Positions 1-8,491 are shown, counted from the first letter of the stretch. The stretch is DNA of 13,730 nucleotides from Bacteroidota bacterium (GCA_023453125.1 JAEXUB010000080.1:1-13730), one strand, 5' to 3'. The notes: generated by a model from the sequence alone, not told the origin. Translations and numbers: made by a program.

Positions 1-899
1 TCAACAAAAGATATTTCTGCGGCAACGCTTGAGCGCTCTTTACTTAAATACCCTTTAATGGCTACTGTAAGCTTCTGAGTAAAAAGTTCTGCGGAAATTT
101 CCCGGAATATTTCAAACCGGGCTTGTAGGGATAATCCCTTTTTGTACTTAACCAGTATAGATTGAATCTTTAGAGCTTTTTCCCCTTTTGAATTTTCGTC
201 AAGCGCGGCTCTGTTAATTGTATTCAGGGCCTTCGCCGCTTCCGAAAGTTTGTCTCCGAATAGTGCCGAAAAGTCCTCGTTAAATTTCTCTTCGTAGAAA
301 GAGGCAATCTCATCCGGCATTCCCTTATACACCTTGTCATAAAAACCTGAAAGGTTCTTTCTTTTCTCAACAAAGGATTTAATTTTATCAACGAATCCGT
401 TTTTGGATCCGAAGAATCTGATAAGGTATTTGAGAGTTTCTGATCTCGAAGAATCATTAAATCCTTCTTTCAGAACTTCCTGTACAGAGATATCAATCAG
501 CTCATCCGAATTGTTCGTATCAATCGGAATAAAATCGGCATCAATTCCCGCCTCCGGAGAAAATTCCTTTAGAATATTTATACAAAAAGAATGAATTGTA
601 GAAATATTGGCAAAAACCAGCTGATTCCTTAACCTTTCAAGTTTTCTGATTACCCGTTTATCCTTTGCCCCTTCAATCCTGTCTTCAATTTCATTGGCAA
701 TTTTACGGCTTAATTCTCCCGCCGCCTTATCCGTAAATGTAATTGCAACAATTGAATTAAGCGGGATGTTCTCCGAAAGTGCAATTTCTACAAACCTCCT
801 TGAGAGAACAAAAGTTTTTCCCGAGCCGGCATTGGCGGTAAGGGATATGTGCCTCGAATAATCAAGCGCTGCTTTCTGGTATGGAGTAAGCTGCTTCAT
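1..899 (-). CDS. AddA/RecB-like UvrD-family helicase, N-terminal part (runs off left edge)
   Basis: Superfamily 1 ATP-dependent DNA helicase of the UvrD/RecB/AddA type. These act in double-strand-break processing and recombination in the cytoplasm. Only the first 299 codons are visible, and the frame is still open at position 1. Residue 8 is the Q-motif glutamine. The Walker A loop A-x-A-G-S-G-K-T lies at residues 22-29, motif Ia (T-F-T-D-K-A-A) at about 54-60, and motif Ib T-I-H-S-F-C at 101-106. The Ib form with H-S-F-C is typical of AddA/RecB rather than plain UvrD. Family members are usually over 1000 residues, so helicase motifs II-VI and any C-terminal nuclease domain lie outside. The start is fixed by an AGGA sequence 6 nt upstream and a 4-nt ATGA overlap with the stop of the kinase gene, implying translational coupling. 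AddA itself is likely but unproven, because no AddB or nuclease is in view. Confidence 0.85.
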   Translation of the reverse strand, partial: MKQLTPYQKAALDYSRHISLTANAGSGKTFVLSRRFVEIALSENIPLNSIVAITFTDKAAGELSRKIANEIEDRIEGAKDKRVIRKLERLRNQLVFANISTIHSFCINILKEFSPEAGIDADFIPIDTNNSDELIDISVQEVLKEGFNDSSRSETLKYLIRFFGSKNGFVDKIKSFVEKRKNLSGFYDKVYKGMPDEIASFYEEKFNEDFSALFGDKLSEAAKALNTINRAALDENSKGEKALKIQSILVKYKKGLSLQARFEIFREISAELFTQKLTVAIKGYLSKERSSVAAEISFV

Positions 900-3800
900 T
901 GCAGTCCTGCTTTGGGGATTGTGATAATAAATTCCGTACCGCTTGATGAAGTATTGCCGACAGATATAGTACCGTTAAGAAGCTCAAAATATTTGCGCGC
1001 CATGCTTAGTCCCAATCCCATTCCCTTTGCCTTAGTAGTAAAATTCTCCTCAAAAATTCTACCTACATTCTCAGCCGGAATCCCGTGTCCGTTATCGATA
1101 AACCTTATTACCGCTTCTGTCTCTTTTTCATCAATGATAATTTCAACCGCAGACGCGGAAGCCTGAATTGAATTCCTGATTAGATTTATAAAGCTTCTTT
1201 TTAAATGGTCCGCATCGGCCATAACTTCAACAGATCCGCCGGGGGCTGAAATTTTAATTTTATATTCGCTGTCAAAAAGATTTACCGCCTCGGCGCAGAT
1301 TTTTTTTAGATCTATCCTTTCAATTTTCATTTTGGGCATTCGGGCAAATCCCGAAAACTCTGATGCAATTTTATTCAATGTTTCAATCTGGCTTATAATT
1401 GTTGATGTAACTTTTTCGAAAATGCCGTTGAACTTAGGGGATTTATCGTTATAAGCGGCAATGAGCTGCTGAATTGAAAGCTTCATTGGAGTAAGGGGAT
1501 TCTTAATTTCGTGAGCAACCTGGCGCGCCATCTCCTTCCAGGCGGCCTCCCTTTCAAATTCGGCGAGCTCAAGCTGGCTTCTTTTCAGTTTCTCGACCAT
1601 TTCGTTAAAACCTACAATCAGATTATTCATTTCCCCTTTGTCCTTGTAGGTTACTTTTACATCCAGATCCCCTTCGGCCACTGCCGATGTGGCGCGGGTT
1701 AATTCACGTATCGGCTTTGAAATCTGCCCGGCCAGAAACGAACTGAGAAGGATTATAAGCACTGCGGCAAACGAATAAGTTCCGAAAAGGAAAACATCAA
1801 CTTCGAGATTGGAAAGGGAGAGGGAAATTTCATTGAATGCATTATTGATATTGATAATATATTCCCTTCCCGGGATCGCTGCTCTAACATATAGGGATTT
1901 GAATTCATAACCGTCTATATTCTCGCTAATCAGAATCTGTTTTCCCTCCCTTTCAACCAGTTCATACTTTACTTTACTGTTGAGCATTCCGGGGAGCAGT
2001 GTGGAGGTATAGAAACCGGGAAGCGTGGTAAAGGCAAGCTCCCCTTCCGAAAAGACCGAGTATTCAACTCCTATATCTCTTTTAATCTTTTCGAATATCT
2101 CCCTGTCAAGAAGCGAGCTTGATGCAGTGTAATTGCCCAGATACCTCACAATCTGCGCGGCTCTCTTATTCAGTTTATAATTTATATCGTCAATGTTTTT
2201 TTCTTCAACCAGAGATTTAAAATAAACGGCCGACAGCAGAAGAGGAACAATCGATATTATAATGAGAGAATATAACAGCCGCGCCCTGAAATTAAATATT
2301 GAGCGCCATAGAGATTTAATTTCCGATATAAAAGCAAGAATTGTAAATACAAGAATTATGAGGGAATGAATAAAAAACACTTTAAAAAAGTCGAACAGGT
2401 CCTGAGTGAAATCCCTTCTTCTAAGCGCAATTCCAACAAACTCATTAACATCAGCCGAAGGATCTTTTTTCAGATAAATCAGGTGCGTCTTTCCATCAAT
2501 CTTTTTTTCAATAAAAGCCTCTTCAGCTGAACCCGCAAGATTAGATTCAAGCTCCTTAATCTCCCGGCTGTTGAATGGAATTTCTCCGGTACTGCTTAAT
2601 ATTTCACCGTTAGAGGCTTTAAATACTTTAAGCTGACTGAAATCAACGGTTGAGTTCAGTCTCTGATTATTCGAAGAAAGAATATTAAAACATTGCCGCC
2701 GCCCGAAATAATCATTAAGCGGATGGAGGGCAAGTTCAATATATCCTATAATTTTTTCCTCTTTTTTGACAGGCGCCAGAACAAAAAACATTCTTTTACC
2801 CGTAAAAGGGGAAACAACATTTTTAATTTTATACTCATCCCCTTTTTCTCCCTGCCAGTCAATAATTCTGTGGGTTTCAAAATTGTAATCAAAATGCCCC
2901 ATCTCTTTATAACCGAAATCCAGGATTGAAAGATGTGCGGAAAGAATTTCACTCGGCAGTATGCTTCTGCTCCAGAGCTTAAATGCAAGGGGGTTGAAAT
3001 CTTGTTCCCTCCTTTCAAAGCCTTCAATCAATTCCGGTTCCTTGGCAAACTGAACAGCAGCCTGAATTGCCATAAACTCATTAAGCTTTTCGTTCCCCCT
3101 TAAAAATTCCTGCGCCGTTGCAGGAAGTGAATTCTTTTCTATGTTCTTATTGTAATAGTTAAGGAGAAGAATTGAGATAAAAGATGCCAGCACAAGATAT
3201 ATTGAATATTCAAATATATTTCTGCTCTTTTTTCTGAACACCCACCAGGCAGCGGAAAATGTAAAGAGAATATGCATTATACGCGTAAAATCATTTCCCT
3301 GCGGATCGGGCTGTGAAATGTCGTAAACAAATGCCAGAACCTGCAGTGCGGCAAAAAAGATAACCGCCCCTTTTCTTTCTAATCCATTTATAAGCTTAAA
3401 TAGAAAAAGAAGAATTCCGGCCGAAATTAAGAATGCGCTCAATCCAATCAGAAGGACATTCAGATGCATCGCAAAAAGAGGCAGATCGGGAATTATGAAC
3501 GGGTCCCTGAAATATTTCAAAGTAGAATCATAAATAACGCTTCTAATTGATGCCCCCAATGCCCTCAGGAAAAGGAAGTAAACAAAAATCAGGGAGGGGA
3601 AAAGCATTATAACAGCCCATCTCTTCTTTTTAATATTCTGCAGTTCACAACTCCTTACCGCATCGTAAAAAAGGAGTGCTATGCATAAAATTGCAGCAAC
3701 GGTTAAAAACAGATCAAGCGGGCTTTTAACTATTCCGAAACCCAGAGTTGAAGAAAAATAAGATGCGTCTGTAAGAGGGCCGTTCAGAAACCGGGCAGGA

Positions 3801-4678
3801 ACTTCGAATATAAAAAAGAGTATCCTTACAAATACAATAATCAGAATAACCAGCAAATCCTTAACCGGCCTGCTTTTTATCCGGTCCAGATATGTTTTTA
3901 ATTTCCTAAGCAGGAGCAGAATTATAAGAAACAAGGAGACAATTTGGATTATTGCTGTTAATTCCCTGGCCTTATTCAATTCCACTGCCTGAGATGCATT
4001 ATCAAAAATAACTGTGGCAATCCTATCTCCGGCCGAATTAAATATTTCAACTGCCTGCCTGCGCCCGTCCCTCTGATCTACTCTTTCACCTCCGGTAATA
4101 ATTTCCATTTGAACCTGGAATTTGCGGGAGAATTCTTCCCTTAGGCTTATCACTTTAAAAAATGGAGTATTTAAAGAATATTTTTTTTCAACCGGCTCTA
4201 GAAGAAAAAGCTTGAATTTACGTCCGCCGGAAGTAAAACTTTTGGATACCGACAAATAATCAAAGAGAGGAGATGAGAAATAATAAAGCGCGCCTTCCTT
4301 CCTGTTAAAGAAAGAACTGTCGGGCTTTATATTGAAATTGGAGATAAATTCAATTCCGTTTTTTTCGTTCACTATTAAAATTGAATATGCAGACCATCTC
4401 TGAGTTGATGCAATTTCTTCAAAATCATATTTCCCTTTGGCGGCAAGCGATTCCCCCAGTTCTGAAGCATTTTCCCTTAGTGCAGATTCAATTCCGGAAT
4501 ATGCGCTCCGGACTTCTTTTTTAATTTTGTCATTCAGCGGGGTTATTTTTTCGGGCCAGCTTTTGCTGATGTTTTCCAGAATTACCGGCTCAAGAACGCC
4601 TGCGGTAATAATAACCAGAAGCAGCAGTCCGGTAATAAGAAAATATTTACGTTTAAGAAAAGTTTCTTTAGTAAGCAT
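896..4678 (-). CDS. Polytopic NtrY-like sensor histidine kinase (1260 aa, about 12 TM)
   Basis: Inner-membrane sensor kinase. A HAMP linker (about 985-1037) follows the last span. The H-box reads H-E-I-K-N-P-L-T-P with the phospho-acceptor at His1056, a form characteristic of the NtrY branch. The ATPase domain has N-box Asn1165/Asn1169, G1 box D-N-G-H-G at 1195-1199 and G2 box G-x-G-L-G at 1219-1223, so the catalytic core looks intact. Hydrophobic spans lie near 12-34, 240-259, 273-293, 319-339, 354-373, 402-430, 436-453, 464-481, 490-508, 764-785, 800-821 and 962-984. Lys/Arg-rich loops alternate as positive-inside predicts, putting both ends in the cytoplasm. Three large external segments result: about 35-239, 509-763 and 822-961. 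Typical NtrY proteins are about 700-800 residues, so this one has a large extra membrane region. No response regulator is in the window. It starts 6 nt after the small secreted protein gene without a clear Shine-Dalgarno and overlaps the helicase by ATGA. Confidence 0.9.
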   Translation of the reverse strand: MLTKETFLKRKYFLITGLLLLVIITAGVLEPVILENISKSWPEKITPLNDKIKKEVRSAYSGIESALRENASELGESLAAKGKYDFEEIASTQRWSAYSILIVNEKNGIEFISNFNIKPDSSFFNRKEGALYYFSSPLFDYLSVSKSFTSGGRKFKLFLLEPVEKKYSLNTPFFKVISLREEFSRKFQVQMEIITGGERVDQRDGRRQAVEIFNSAGDRIATVIFDNASQAVELNKARELTAIIQIVSLFLIILLLLRKLKTYLDRIKSRPVKDLLVILIIVFVRILFFIFEVPARFLNGPLTDASYFSSTLGFGIVKSPLDLFLTVAAILCIALLFYDAVRSCELQNIKKKRWAVIMLFPSLIFVYFLFLRALGASIRSVIYDSTLKYFRDPFIIPDLPLFAMHLNVLLIGLSAFLISAGILLFLFKLINGLERKGAVIFFAALQVLAFVYDISQPDPQGNDFTRIMHILFTFSAAWWVFRKKSRNIFEYSIYLVLASFISILLLNYYNKNIEKNSLPATAQEFLRGNEKLNEFMAIQAAVQFAKEPELIEGFERREQDFNPLAFKLWSRSILPSEILSAHLSILDFGYKEMGHFDYNFETHRIIDWQGEKGDEYKIKNVVSPFTGKRMFFVLAPVKKEEKIIGYIELALHPLNDYFGRRQCFNILSSNNQRLNSTVDFSQLKVFKASNGEILSSTGEIPFNSREIKELESNLAGSAEEAFIEKKIDGKTHLIYLKKDPSADVNEFVGIALRRRDFTQDLFDFFKVFFIHSLIILVFTILAFISEIKSLWRSIFNFRARLLYSLIIISIVPLLLSAVYFKSLVEEKNIDDINYKLNKRAAQIVRYLGNYTASSSLLDREIFEKIKRDIGVEYSVFSEGELAFTTLPGFYTSTLLPGMLNSKVKYELVEREGKQILISENIDGYEFKSLYVRAAIPGREYIININNAFNEISLSLSNLEVDVFLFGTYSFAAVLIILLSSFLAGQISKPIRELTRATSAVAEGDLDVKVTYKDKGEMNNLIVGFNEMVEKLKRSQLELAEFEREAAWKEMARQVAHEIKNPLTPMKLSIQQLIAAYNDKSPKFNGIFEKVTSTIISQIETLNKIASEFSGFARMPKMKIERIDLKKICAEAVNLFDSEYKIKISAPGGSVEVMADADHLKRSFINLIRNSIQASASAVEIIIDEKETEAVIRFIDNGHGIPAENVGRIFEENFTTKAKGMGLGLSMARKYFELLNGTISVGNTSSSGTEFIITIPKAGLQ

Positions 4679-4684
4679 CAGCTA

Positions 4685-5122
4685 TTAATTTATTGTAATC
4701 TGTGAAATCTTCCACTGGTTCTTTTCGTTAATAAGAGTAATGAAGATTTTGGCTTTCCCCTTCAGGCCGTTTTTAATATACTTTAATTCCCCCCAGGCAA
4801 AAGGATTCGATGATTCCGAAGACGAAAAATCGAATTTAAATGCTGTCGGATTATAAATTCCCAGATAATCTTTAATCACGTAATAAGCCTGATTAGCACT
4901 GTAGTTTGCAGGAGTGCCGGTTGAAAGGCTTATGAATATTTTTGCGGTAAAGTAGGATGAAAACTTGTCGACGGATTTATTTGCAAAGCCCTCCTCAATA
5001 AGCTTGAAAATCTTTTCAGCCTCATTGGATTCTCTGCTCTGTCCTTTTAATGGTGCCGCTGCCGTAATTAAGATCAACAGCAGAAAGGGCATCATCCGAT
5101 ATTTCGCCTTCAAAAATCTCAT
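4685..5122 (-). CDS. Small exported NTF2-like protein (DUF4783-like)
   Basis: A 145-residue protein of unknown function. Residues 1-27 form a signal peptide: a basic start, a hydrophobic stretch F-L-L-L-I-L-I-T-A-A-A at 13-23, and a likely signal peptidase I site before Gln28. The mature part has the pattern of an NTF2/SnoaL-like alpha+beta fold: an N-terminal helix, a K-F-S-S-Y-F element, a Y-x-V-I-K-D-Y-L helix, then antiparallel strands ending in W-K-I-S-Q-I-T. This order resembles DUF4783, a family common in Bacteroidota; the assignment is by recall of the family pattern and is moderately sure. It lies 6 nt upstream of the sensor kinase and follows the lipoprotein terminator, so it is probably the first gene of a kinase-helicase transcript. 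The periplasmic location makes an accessory role for the kinase possible but unproven. Later Met codons at residues 10 and 11 would shorten the signal peptide, so the first start is preferred. Confidence 0.75.
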   Translation of the reverse strand: MRFLKAKYRMMPFLLLILITAAAPLKGQSRESNEAEKIFKLIEEGFANKSVDKFSSYFTAKIFISLSTGTPANYSANQAYYVIKDYLGIYNPTAFKFDFSSSESSNPFAWGELKYIKNGLKGKAKIFITLINEKNQWKISQITIN

Positions 5123-5158
5123 TTTCTTTTCAACACTCTTCTAAGATAAAGAAATAGT

Positions 5159-5187
5159 AAAAAAAAAGCATACCATTACTGGTATGC
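5159..5187 (-). terminator. Intrinsic terminator of the FN3 lipoprotein gene
   Basis: On the minus strand a perfect 7-bp stem GCATACC/GGTATGC (plus-strand 5168-5174 and 5181-5187) with a 6-nt loop is followed directly by nine T. It begins 29 nt after the lipoprotein stop codon and separates that gene from the exported-protein/kinase/helicase set. Any promoter for that set must therefore lie in the roughly 36 nt from 5158 to 5123, or transcription reads through. I see no convincing promoter boxes there. Confidence 0.85.
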
Positions 5188-5215
5188 CTTAATCTGGTAA
5201 AAAGTTCCCGTAATT

Positions 5216-6061
5216 TCAGCGGATTGCCTTAACCGAAACCGGTTTGAATGTTCTGGCAGTCTTAAAGCCTTCTTTAAGAAGCCTTTCCCCCGGAATAAGC
5301 TGGTAAGCCCAATCGAAAATTATTCTGTCTGCCGCTACCTGCTTAATCCTTACCTTTGCAAAATGGTCGTCCCAGGTTCTTATTACATAAGTATGTCCTG
5401 CAATTGCTTCGGTATATTTTATATTATCTCCTTCGTATAAAGGGACATATCCGCTAACCGGAGCCGATGCTATATCAATTATGCTGCTTGTAGCGCCCAT
5501 ATCCTTTATGTCTGAATCCTGCCATACATCAAGGTACCATTTCCCGTCATAGAGTTCCAGGAAGAAATCGGTGGTTTCGGCATTGTAATTAACTACAGAG
5601 TACTCGCTGAAATCGAATCCCCCCTTGGCCGGATACATTGTATACTCATAGAGAGAAACATTAAATCCGTCAGGACGGGGAATGCCGAATGCATATGAAC
5701 CGCTCAATTCACTTTCATTTCCTTCATAATCGTAAGCTGCAACGGCATAAAAATATTTAACGCCGTTTTCGGGACCCTCGTTGCCGCCGTCAATAAAGTA
5801 GTCGTTTCTTGTTGTTCCGAGAAGAGTGTACCTTCCATTGTACTCATAAGCCCAGTAAACATTGTATCCAGCCACATCGCTGTCGCTTACACGGTCCCAG
5901 GTAATCTCAACTTCGCTGTTCAAGGCAAGGACCTTAACATTCGATGGCTCCCTCGGCGGGGTGGTATCGTAATAATTATCATAATCATTGATATGATTTT
6001 TGCATCCGGTAAGGGCTAGGATTCCCGCTGCTGTTAACGCCAAAAATACTTTCGTTTTCAT
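5216..6061 (-). CDS. Lipoprotein with a fibronectin type III domain
   Basis: A 281-residue envelope lipoprotein. The signal peptide ends in the lipobox L-T-G-C, with the lipidated Cys at residue 20. A short Asp/Tyr-rich linker (21-33) leads into one fibronectin type III domain at about 33-122. Landmarks are P-x-x-P-S-N-V-K-V, the strand E-I-T-W-D, the G-Y-N-V-Y strand, and K-Y-F-Y-A-V-A-A-Y-D near the end. Residues of about 125-281 form a second region rich in Tyr, Asp and Trp that I do not recognise; its alternating hydrophobic pattern suggests beta structure. FN3 domains usually mediate protein or carbohydrate contacts, so a surface-binding role is plausible but inferred. A strong Shine-Dalgarno GGAGG lies 6 nt before the ATG. 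The gene appears monocistronic, bounded by the pyrC terminator upstream and its own terminator downstream. Confidence 0.85.
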   Translation of the reverse strand: MKTKVFLALTAAGILALTGCKNHINDYDNYYDTTPPREPSNVKVLALNSEVEITWDRVSDSDVAGYNVYWAYEYNGRYTLLGTTRNDYFIDGGNEGPENGVKYFYAVAAYDYEGNESELSGSYAFGIPRPDGFNVSLYEYTMYPAKGGFDFSEYSVVNYNAETTDFFLELYDGKWYLDVWQDSDIKDMGATSSIIDIASAPVSGYVPLYEGDNIKYTEAIAGHTYVIRTWDDHFAKVRIKQVAADRIIFDWAYQLIPGERLLKEGFKTARTFKPVSVKAIR

Positions 6062-6184
6062 TTTATCCTCCGTATGTAACTTTACCTTACTATAGGCAAG
6101 CTTAGTGCCAAACTTTTAATAACCGGGGAAAGCTAAAAAAGAGGGGAAATTATTTCATTTTGCCTGAGTGTTTGAATGAAATTC

Positions 6185-6226
6185 AAAAAAAAGTGTCCAC
6201 TTCTGTATACAGAAATGGACACTTTT
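6185..6226 (-). terminator. Strong intrinsic terminator of the pyr operon
   Basis: This hairpin starts 18 nt after the pyrC stop. The outer stem is 11 perfect base pairs (AAAAGTGTCCA at 6189-6199 with TGGACACTTTT at 6216-6226). After one C/A mismatch it continues into the perfect 14-nt palindrome TTCTGTATACAGAA (6201-6214), which closes on a TATA loop. On the minus strand a run of eight T follows, overlapping the last stem pairs. The plus strand has only four T after the hairpin, so the terminator serves the minus-strand operon. Confidence 0.9.
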
Positions 6227-6244
6227 ATGGAAAAATCTTAAAAG

Positions 6245-7534
6245 TTAAATATTTACAAACTCACCGTTGAAATAGAGTTTAGCCCTGTTAACAACCGCAT
6301 AAGGCTGTCCGGTAAGTTCAGTTTTATCGAAAGGTGAATTCTTGGATTTCGATTTGAACTTTGTAATGTCCACAGTCCATTTTGCTTTTGGATCGAAAAT
6401 GGTAAGGTTTGCCAATTCCCCTTCCTTAATTGCCGGTACCGGGATATTGAGTATTTTTCTCGGATTGACTGCAAATTTTTCAACCAGCTGGGTTAAAGTA
6501 AGATGCTTCTTCTCAACAAGGTTGGTTATGGCAAGTCCTATTGCAGTTTCAAGTCCTACAATTCCGTTGGGGGCATAAATAAATTCATATTCTTTTTCTT
6601 CAATAGCATGGGGAGCGTGGTCTGTAGCAATACAGTCAATAGTTCCATCCTTAAGCCCTTCAATCATGGCGTCAACATCAGCCTTCGTTCTAAGGGGAGG
6701 ATTCATCTTGAAATTGGTGTCGTAATCCTTAAGGCATTCCTCCGTAAGTGTAAAATGATGAGGTGCAACCTCGGCTGTAACGTTAATGCCTTTCTTTTTA
6801 GCCTGGCGTACCAGCTCAACCGCATTCTTAGAACTTATATGAGCAATGTGAACTTTCCCTTTAACATATTCAGCCACCATAATATCGCGCATTACAATAA
6901 TATCCTCAGCCACAGAGGGAATTGCCAGAAGCCCGAGGAGTGTCGATGTGTAGCCTTCGTTCATTGAACCGTCTACCATTGAAGGGTCTTCGCAATGTTC
7001 AATTATGGGAGCATCAAACATTTTAGCATATTCCATTGCGGTTCTAAGGATGCCGGCTGTTTTAACCGCGGTGCCGTCATCAGAAAAAGCAACTGCACCG
7101 GCTTCAAACAGTTCGCACATCGGAGAGAGGGATTCCCCTTTCCTTTCGTGAGTAGCCGCCGCAACCGGGAATACTTCTACAAGATGCGGTGCGCTTTTTT
7201 CTTTTATGAAGCGGACAATTTCCGCAGTTTCAATTGCGGGAGTAGTATTAGGCATACAGGCAATACCTGTAAAACCTCCTGCCGCGGCGGAATTACTTCC
7301 CGTTAAAATTGTTTCTTTATCTTCTCTGCCCGGTTCGCGCAGGTGCACGTGCATATCAAAAAAACCGGGGGCGCAATATTTTCCTTCAAATTCGTATACT
7401 GTTGAGTTCCTGTAGTCATCCTTTGAGAGATTACCTACCTTATGAATTATTCCGTCTACAATAAGCAAATCAGCCTTGTGATTAAGCTTCTGCACCGGAT
7501 CTAATAACGTTGTTCCTTTTAATACTATTTGCAT
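6245..7534 (-). CDS. pyrC: Dihydroorotase (class I type)
   Basis: Cytoplasmic zinc enzyme that cyclises N-carbamoyl-L-aspartate to dihydroorotate, the third step of UMP synthesis. At 429 residues it has the usual length of the class I amidohydrolase form. Metal-binding and catalytic landmarks are present: D-M-H-V-H-L-R-E-P-G at 60-69 (His62, His64, substrate-binding Arg66), S-D-D-G at 151-154, E-H-C-E-D with His180, H-I-S with His232, and A-T-D-H-A-P-H with the catalytic Asp305. Because these are intact it should be catalytic, unlike the inactive dihydroorotase-like partners found beside PyrB in some bacteria. It starts 18 nt after the pyrB stop, with a weak GGGTG-type ribosome site, and is the last gene of the pyrR-pyrB-pyrC operon. 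The terminator follows immediately. Confidence 0.96.
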   Translation of the reverse strand: MQIVLKGTTLLDPVQKLNHKADLLIVDGIIHKVGNLSKDDYRNSTVYEFEGKYCAPGFFDMHVHLREPGREDKETILTGSNSAAAGGFTGIACMPNTTPAIETAEIVRFIKEKSAPHLVEVFPVAAATHERKGESLSPMCELFEAGAVAFSDDGTAVKTAGILRTAMEYAKMFDAPIIEHCEDPSMVDGSMNEGYTSTLLGLLAIPSVAEDIIVMRDIMVAEYVKGKVHIAHISSKNAVELVRQAKKKGINVTAEVAPHHFTLTEECLKDYDTNFKMNPPLRTKADVDAMIEGLKDGTIDCIATDHAPHAIEEKEYEFIYAPNGIVGLETAIGLAITNLVEKKHLTLTQLVEKFAVNPRKILNIPVPAIKEGELANLTIFDPKAKWTVDITKFKSKSKNSPFDKTELTGQPYAVVNRAKLYFNGEFVNI

Positions 7535-7552
7535 TTTTCACCCGATTTTATT

Positions 7553-8488
7553 TTAATGCATTGTTCCAAGTAAATAGAGTACAGCCATTCTTACTGCTAC
7601 ACCGTTTGTAACCTGATCCAGAATAACCTGATAAGGCCCGTCGGCCACTTCGGAGGTTATTTCAACTCCTCTGTTTATCGGTCCCGGATGAAGTATTATA
7701 ATGTTTTTATTGTACTTTTCAATCCTTTCTGCAGTAACACCGAAATAATTGTGATACTCTCTGGTTGATGGGATAGTAGCGCCCGCTTTTCTTTCGAGCT
7801 GGATTCTCAAAATGTTGAGGACGTCGTTTTCTGCTATCGCTTTGTTGATATCGGTATAAACCATAACACCGAGGTTCTCAATTCCCGGAGGAATCATTGT
7901 AAGAGGACCGCACACCGATACTTTAGCCCCCATCGTAATAAGCCCGAAAATATTGGAGAGGGCTACCCTGCTGTGCCCGACATCGCCCACAATGCAGACT
8001 CTCAACCCCTCAAGCGTTCCTGTCTTTTCCCTTATGGAATACATATCAAGCAGTCCCTGCGTAGGGTGCTCATGCAGTCCGTCTCCGGCATTAATAATGT
8101 TTGCTTTGGAGATTTTTGTAAGGTATGTAGGTACGCCCGCGGATTCGTGCCGGACAACAATCATATCTACTTTCATCGCTTCGATATTGCGGACAGTATC
8201 CTTAAAGGTCTCCCCTTTCTTAGTACTGCTGGTAGAGGTAGAGAAATTAACAGTATCGGCAGAGAGTCTTTTCTGCGCCAGTTCGAATGAGATTCTGGTT
8301 CTGGTTGAATTTTCGTAAAATAGATTTACAATTGTTTTGCCCTGTAGAGTAGGGACTTTTTTAATTGGGCGTTCAAGAACTTCTCTGAAGGTAGTAGCGC
8401 TGTCCAAAATAAGCTGAATATCTTCCTTAGGAACTCCCTGAAGGCCGAGCAAATGCCTGCTTGATAATGACATATTATTTTCTCTCAT
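7553..8488 (-). CDS. pyrB: Aspartate carbamoyltransferase catalytic subunit
   Basis: Cytoplasmic enzyme joining carbamoyl phosphate and L-aspartate into N-carbamoyl-aspartate, the committed step of pyrimidine synthesis. Counting from the first ATG (311 residues), the carbamoyl-phosphate loop S-T-R-T-R is at 61-65, the mobile S-T-K-K-G loop at 88-92, Arg113 in the V-V-R-H strand, H-P-T-Q at 141-144, and the aspartate-domain motif H-P-G-P-I-N-R-G at 267-274. No pyrI regulatory subunit is visible, so control probably comes from PyrR rather than ATCase allostery. The first ATG lies 3 nt after the pyrR stop. An alternative ATG at 8473 (residue 6) gives a start M-S-L-S-S-R-H-L that looks more like the family and has GAGAG about 8 nt upstream; I consider it equally or more likely. 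Confidence 0.96.
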   Translation of the reverse strand: MRENNMSLSSRHLLGLQGVPKEDIQLILDSATTFREVLERPIKKVPTLQGKTIVNLFYENSTRTRISFELAQKRLSADTVNFSTSTSSTKKGETFKDTVRNIEAMKVDMIVVRHESAGVPTYLTKISKANIINAGDGLHEHPTQGLLDMYSIREKTGTLEGLRVCIVGDVGHSRVALSNIFGLITMGAKVSVCGPLTMIPPGIENLGVMVYTDINKAIAENDVLNILRIQLERKAGATIPSTREYHNYFGVTAERIEKYNKNIIILHPGPINRGVEITSEVADGPYQVILDQVTNGVAVRMAVLYLLGTMH

Positions 8489-8491
8489 ATT

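Noticed and set aside
849..4688. Several plus-strand frames opposite the kinase and helicase genes
   Set aside because: They are antisense shadows with no ribosome sites or family features, while the minus-strand genes have complete domain sets.
6095..6109. Inverted repeat GGCA/TGCC upstream of the lipoprotein gene as an operator
   Set aside because: Only 4 bp arms, expected by chance in a region this size, and no clear promoter boxes nearby to anchor it.
6201..6214. TTCTGTATACAGAA as a LexA-type SOS operator
   Set aside because: The two CTG/CAG halves are separated by only 4 nt instead of the longer spacing of known LexA boxes, and the sequence is the tip of the pyrC terminator.
6342..8318. 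Plus-strand frames opposite pyrC and pyrB
   Set aside because: Antisense shadows of strongly conserved enzyme genes, with biased low-complexity composition (runs of Phe and Ser).
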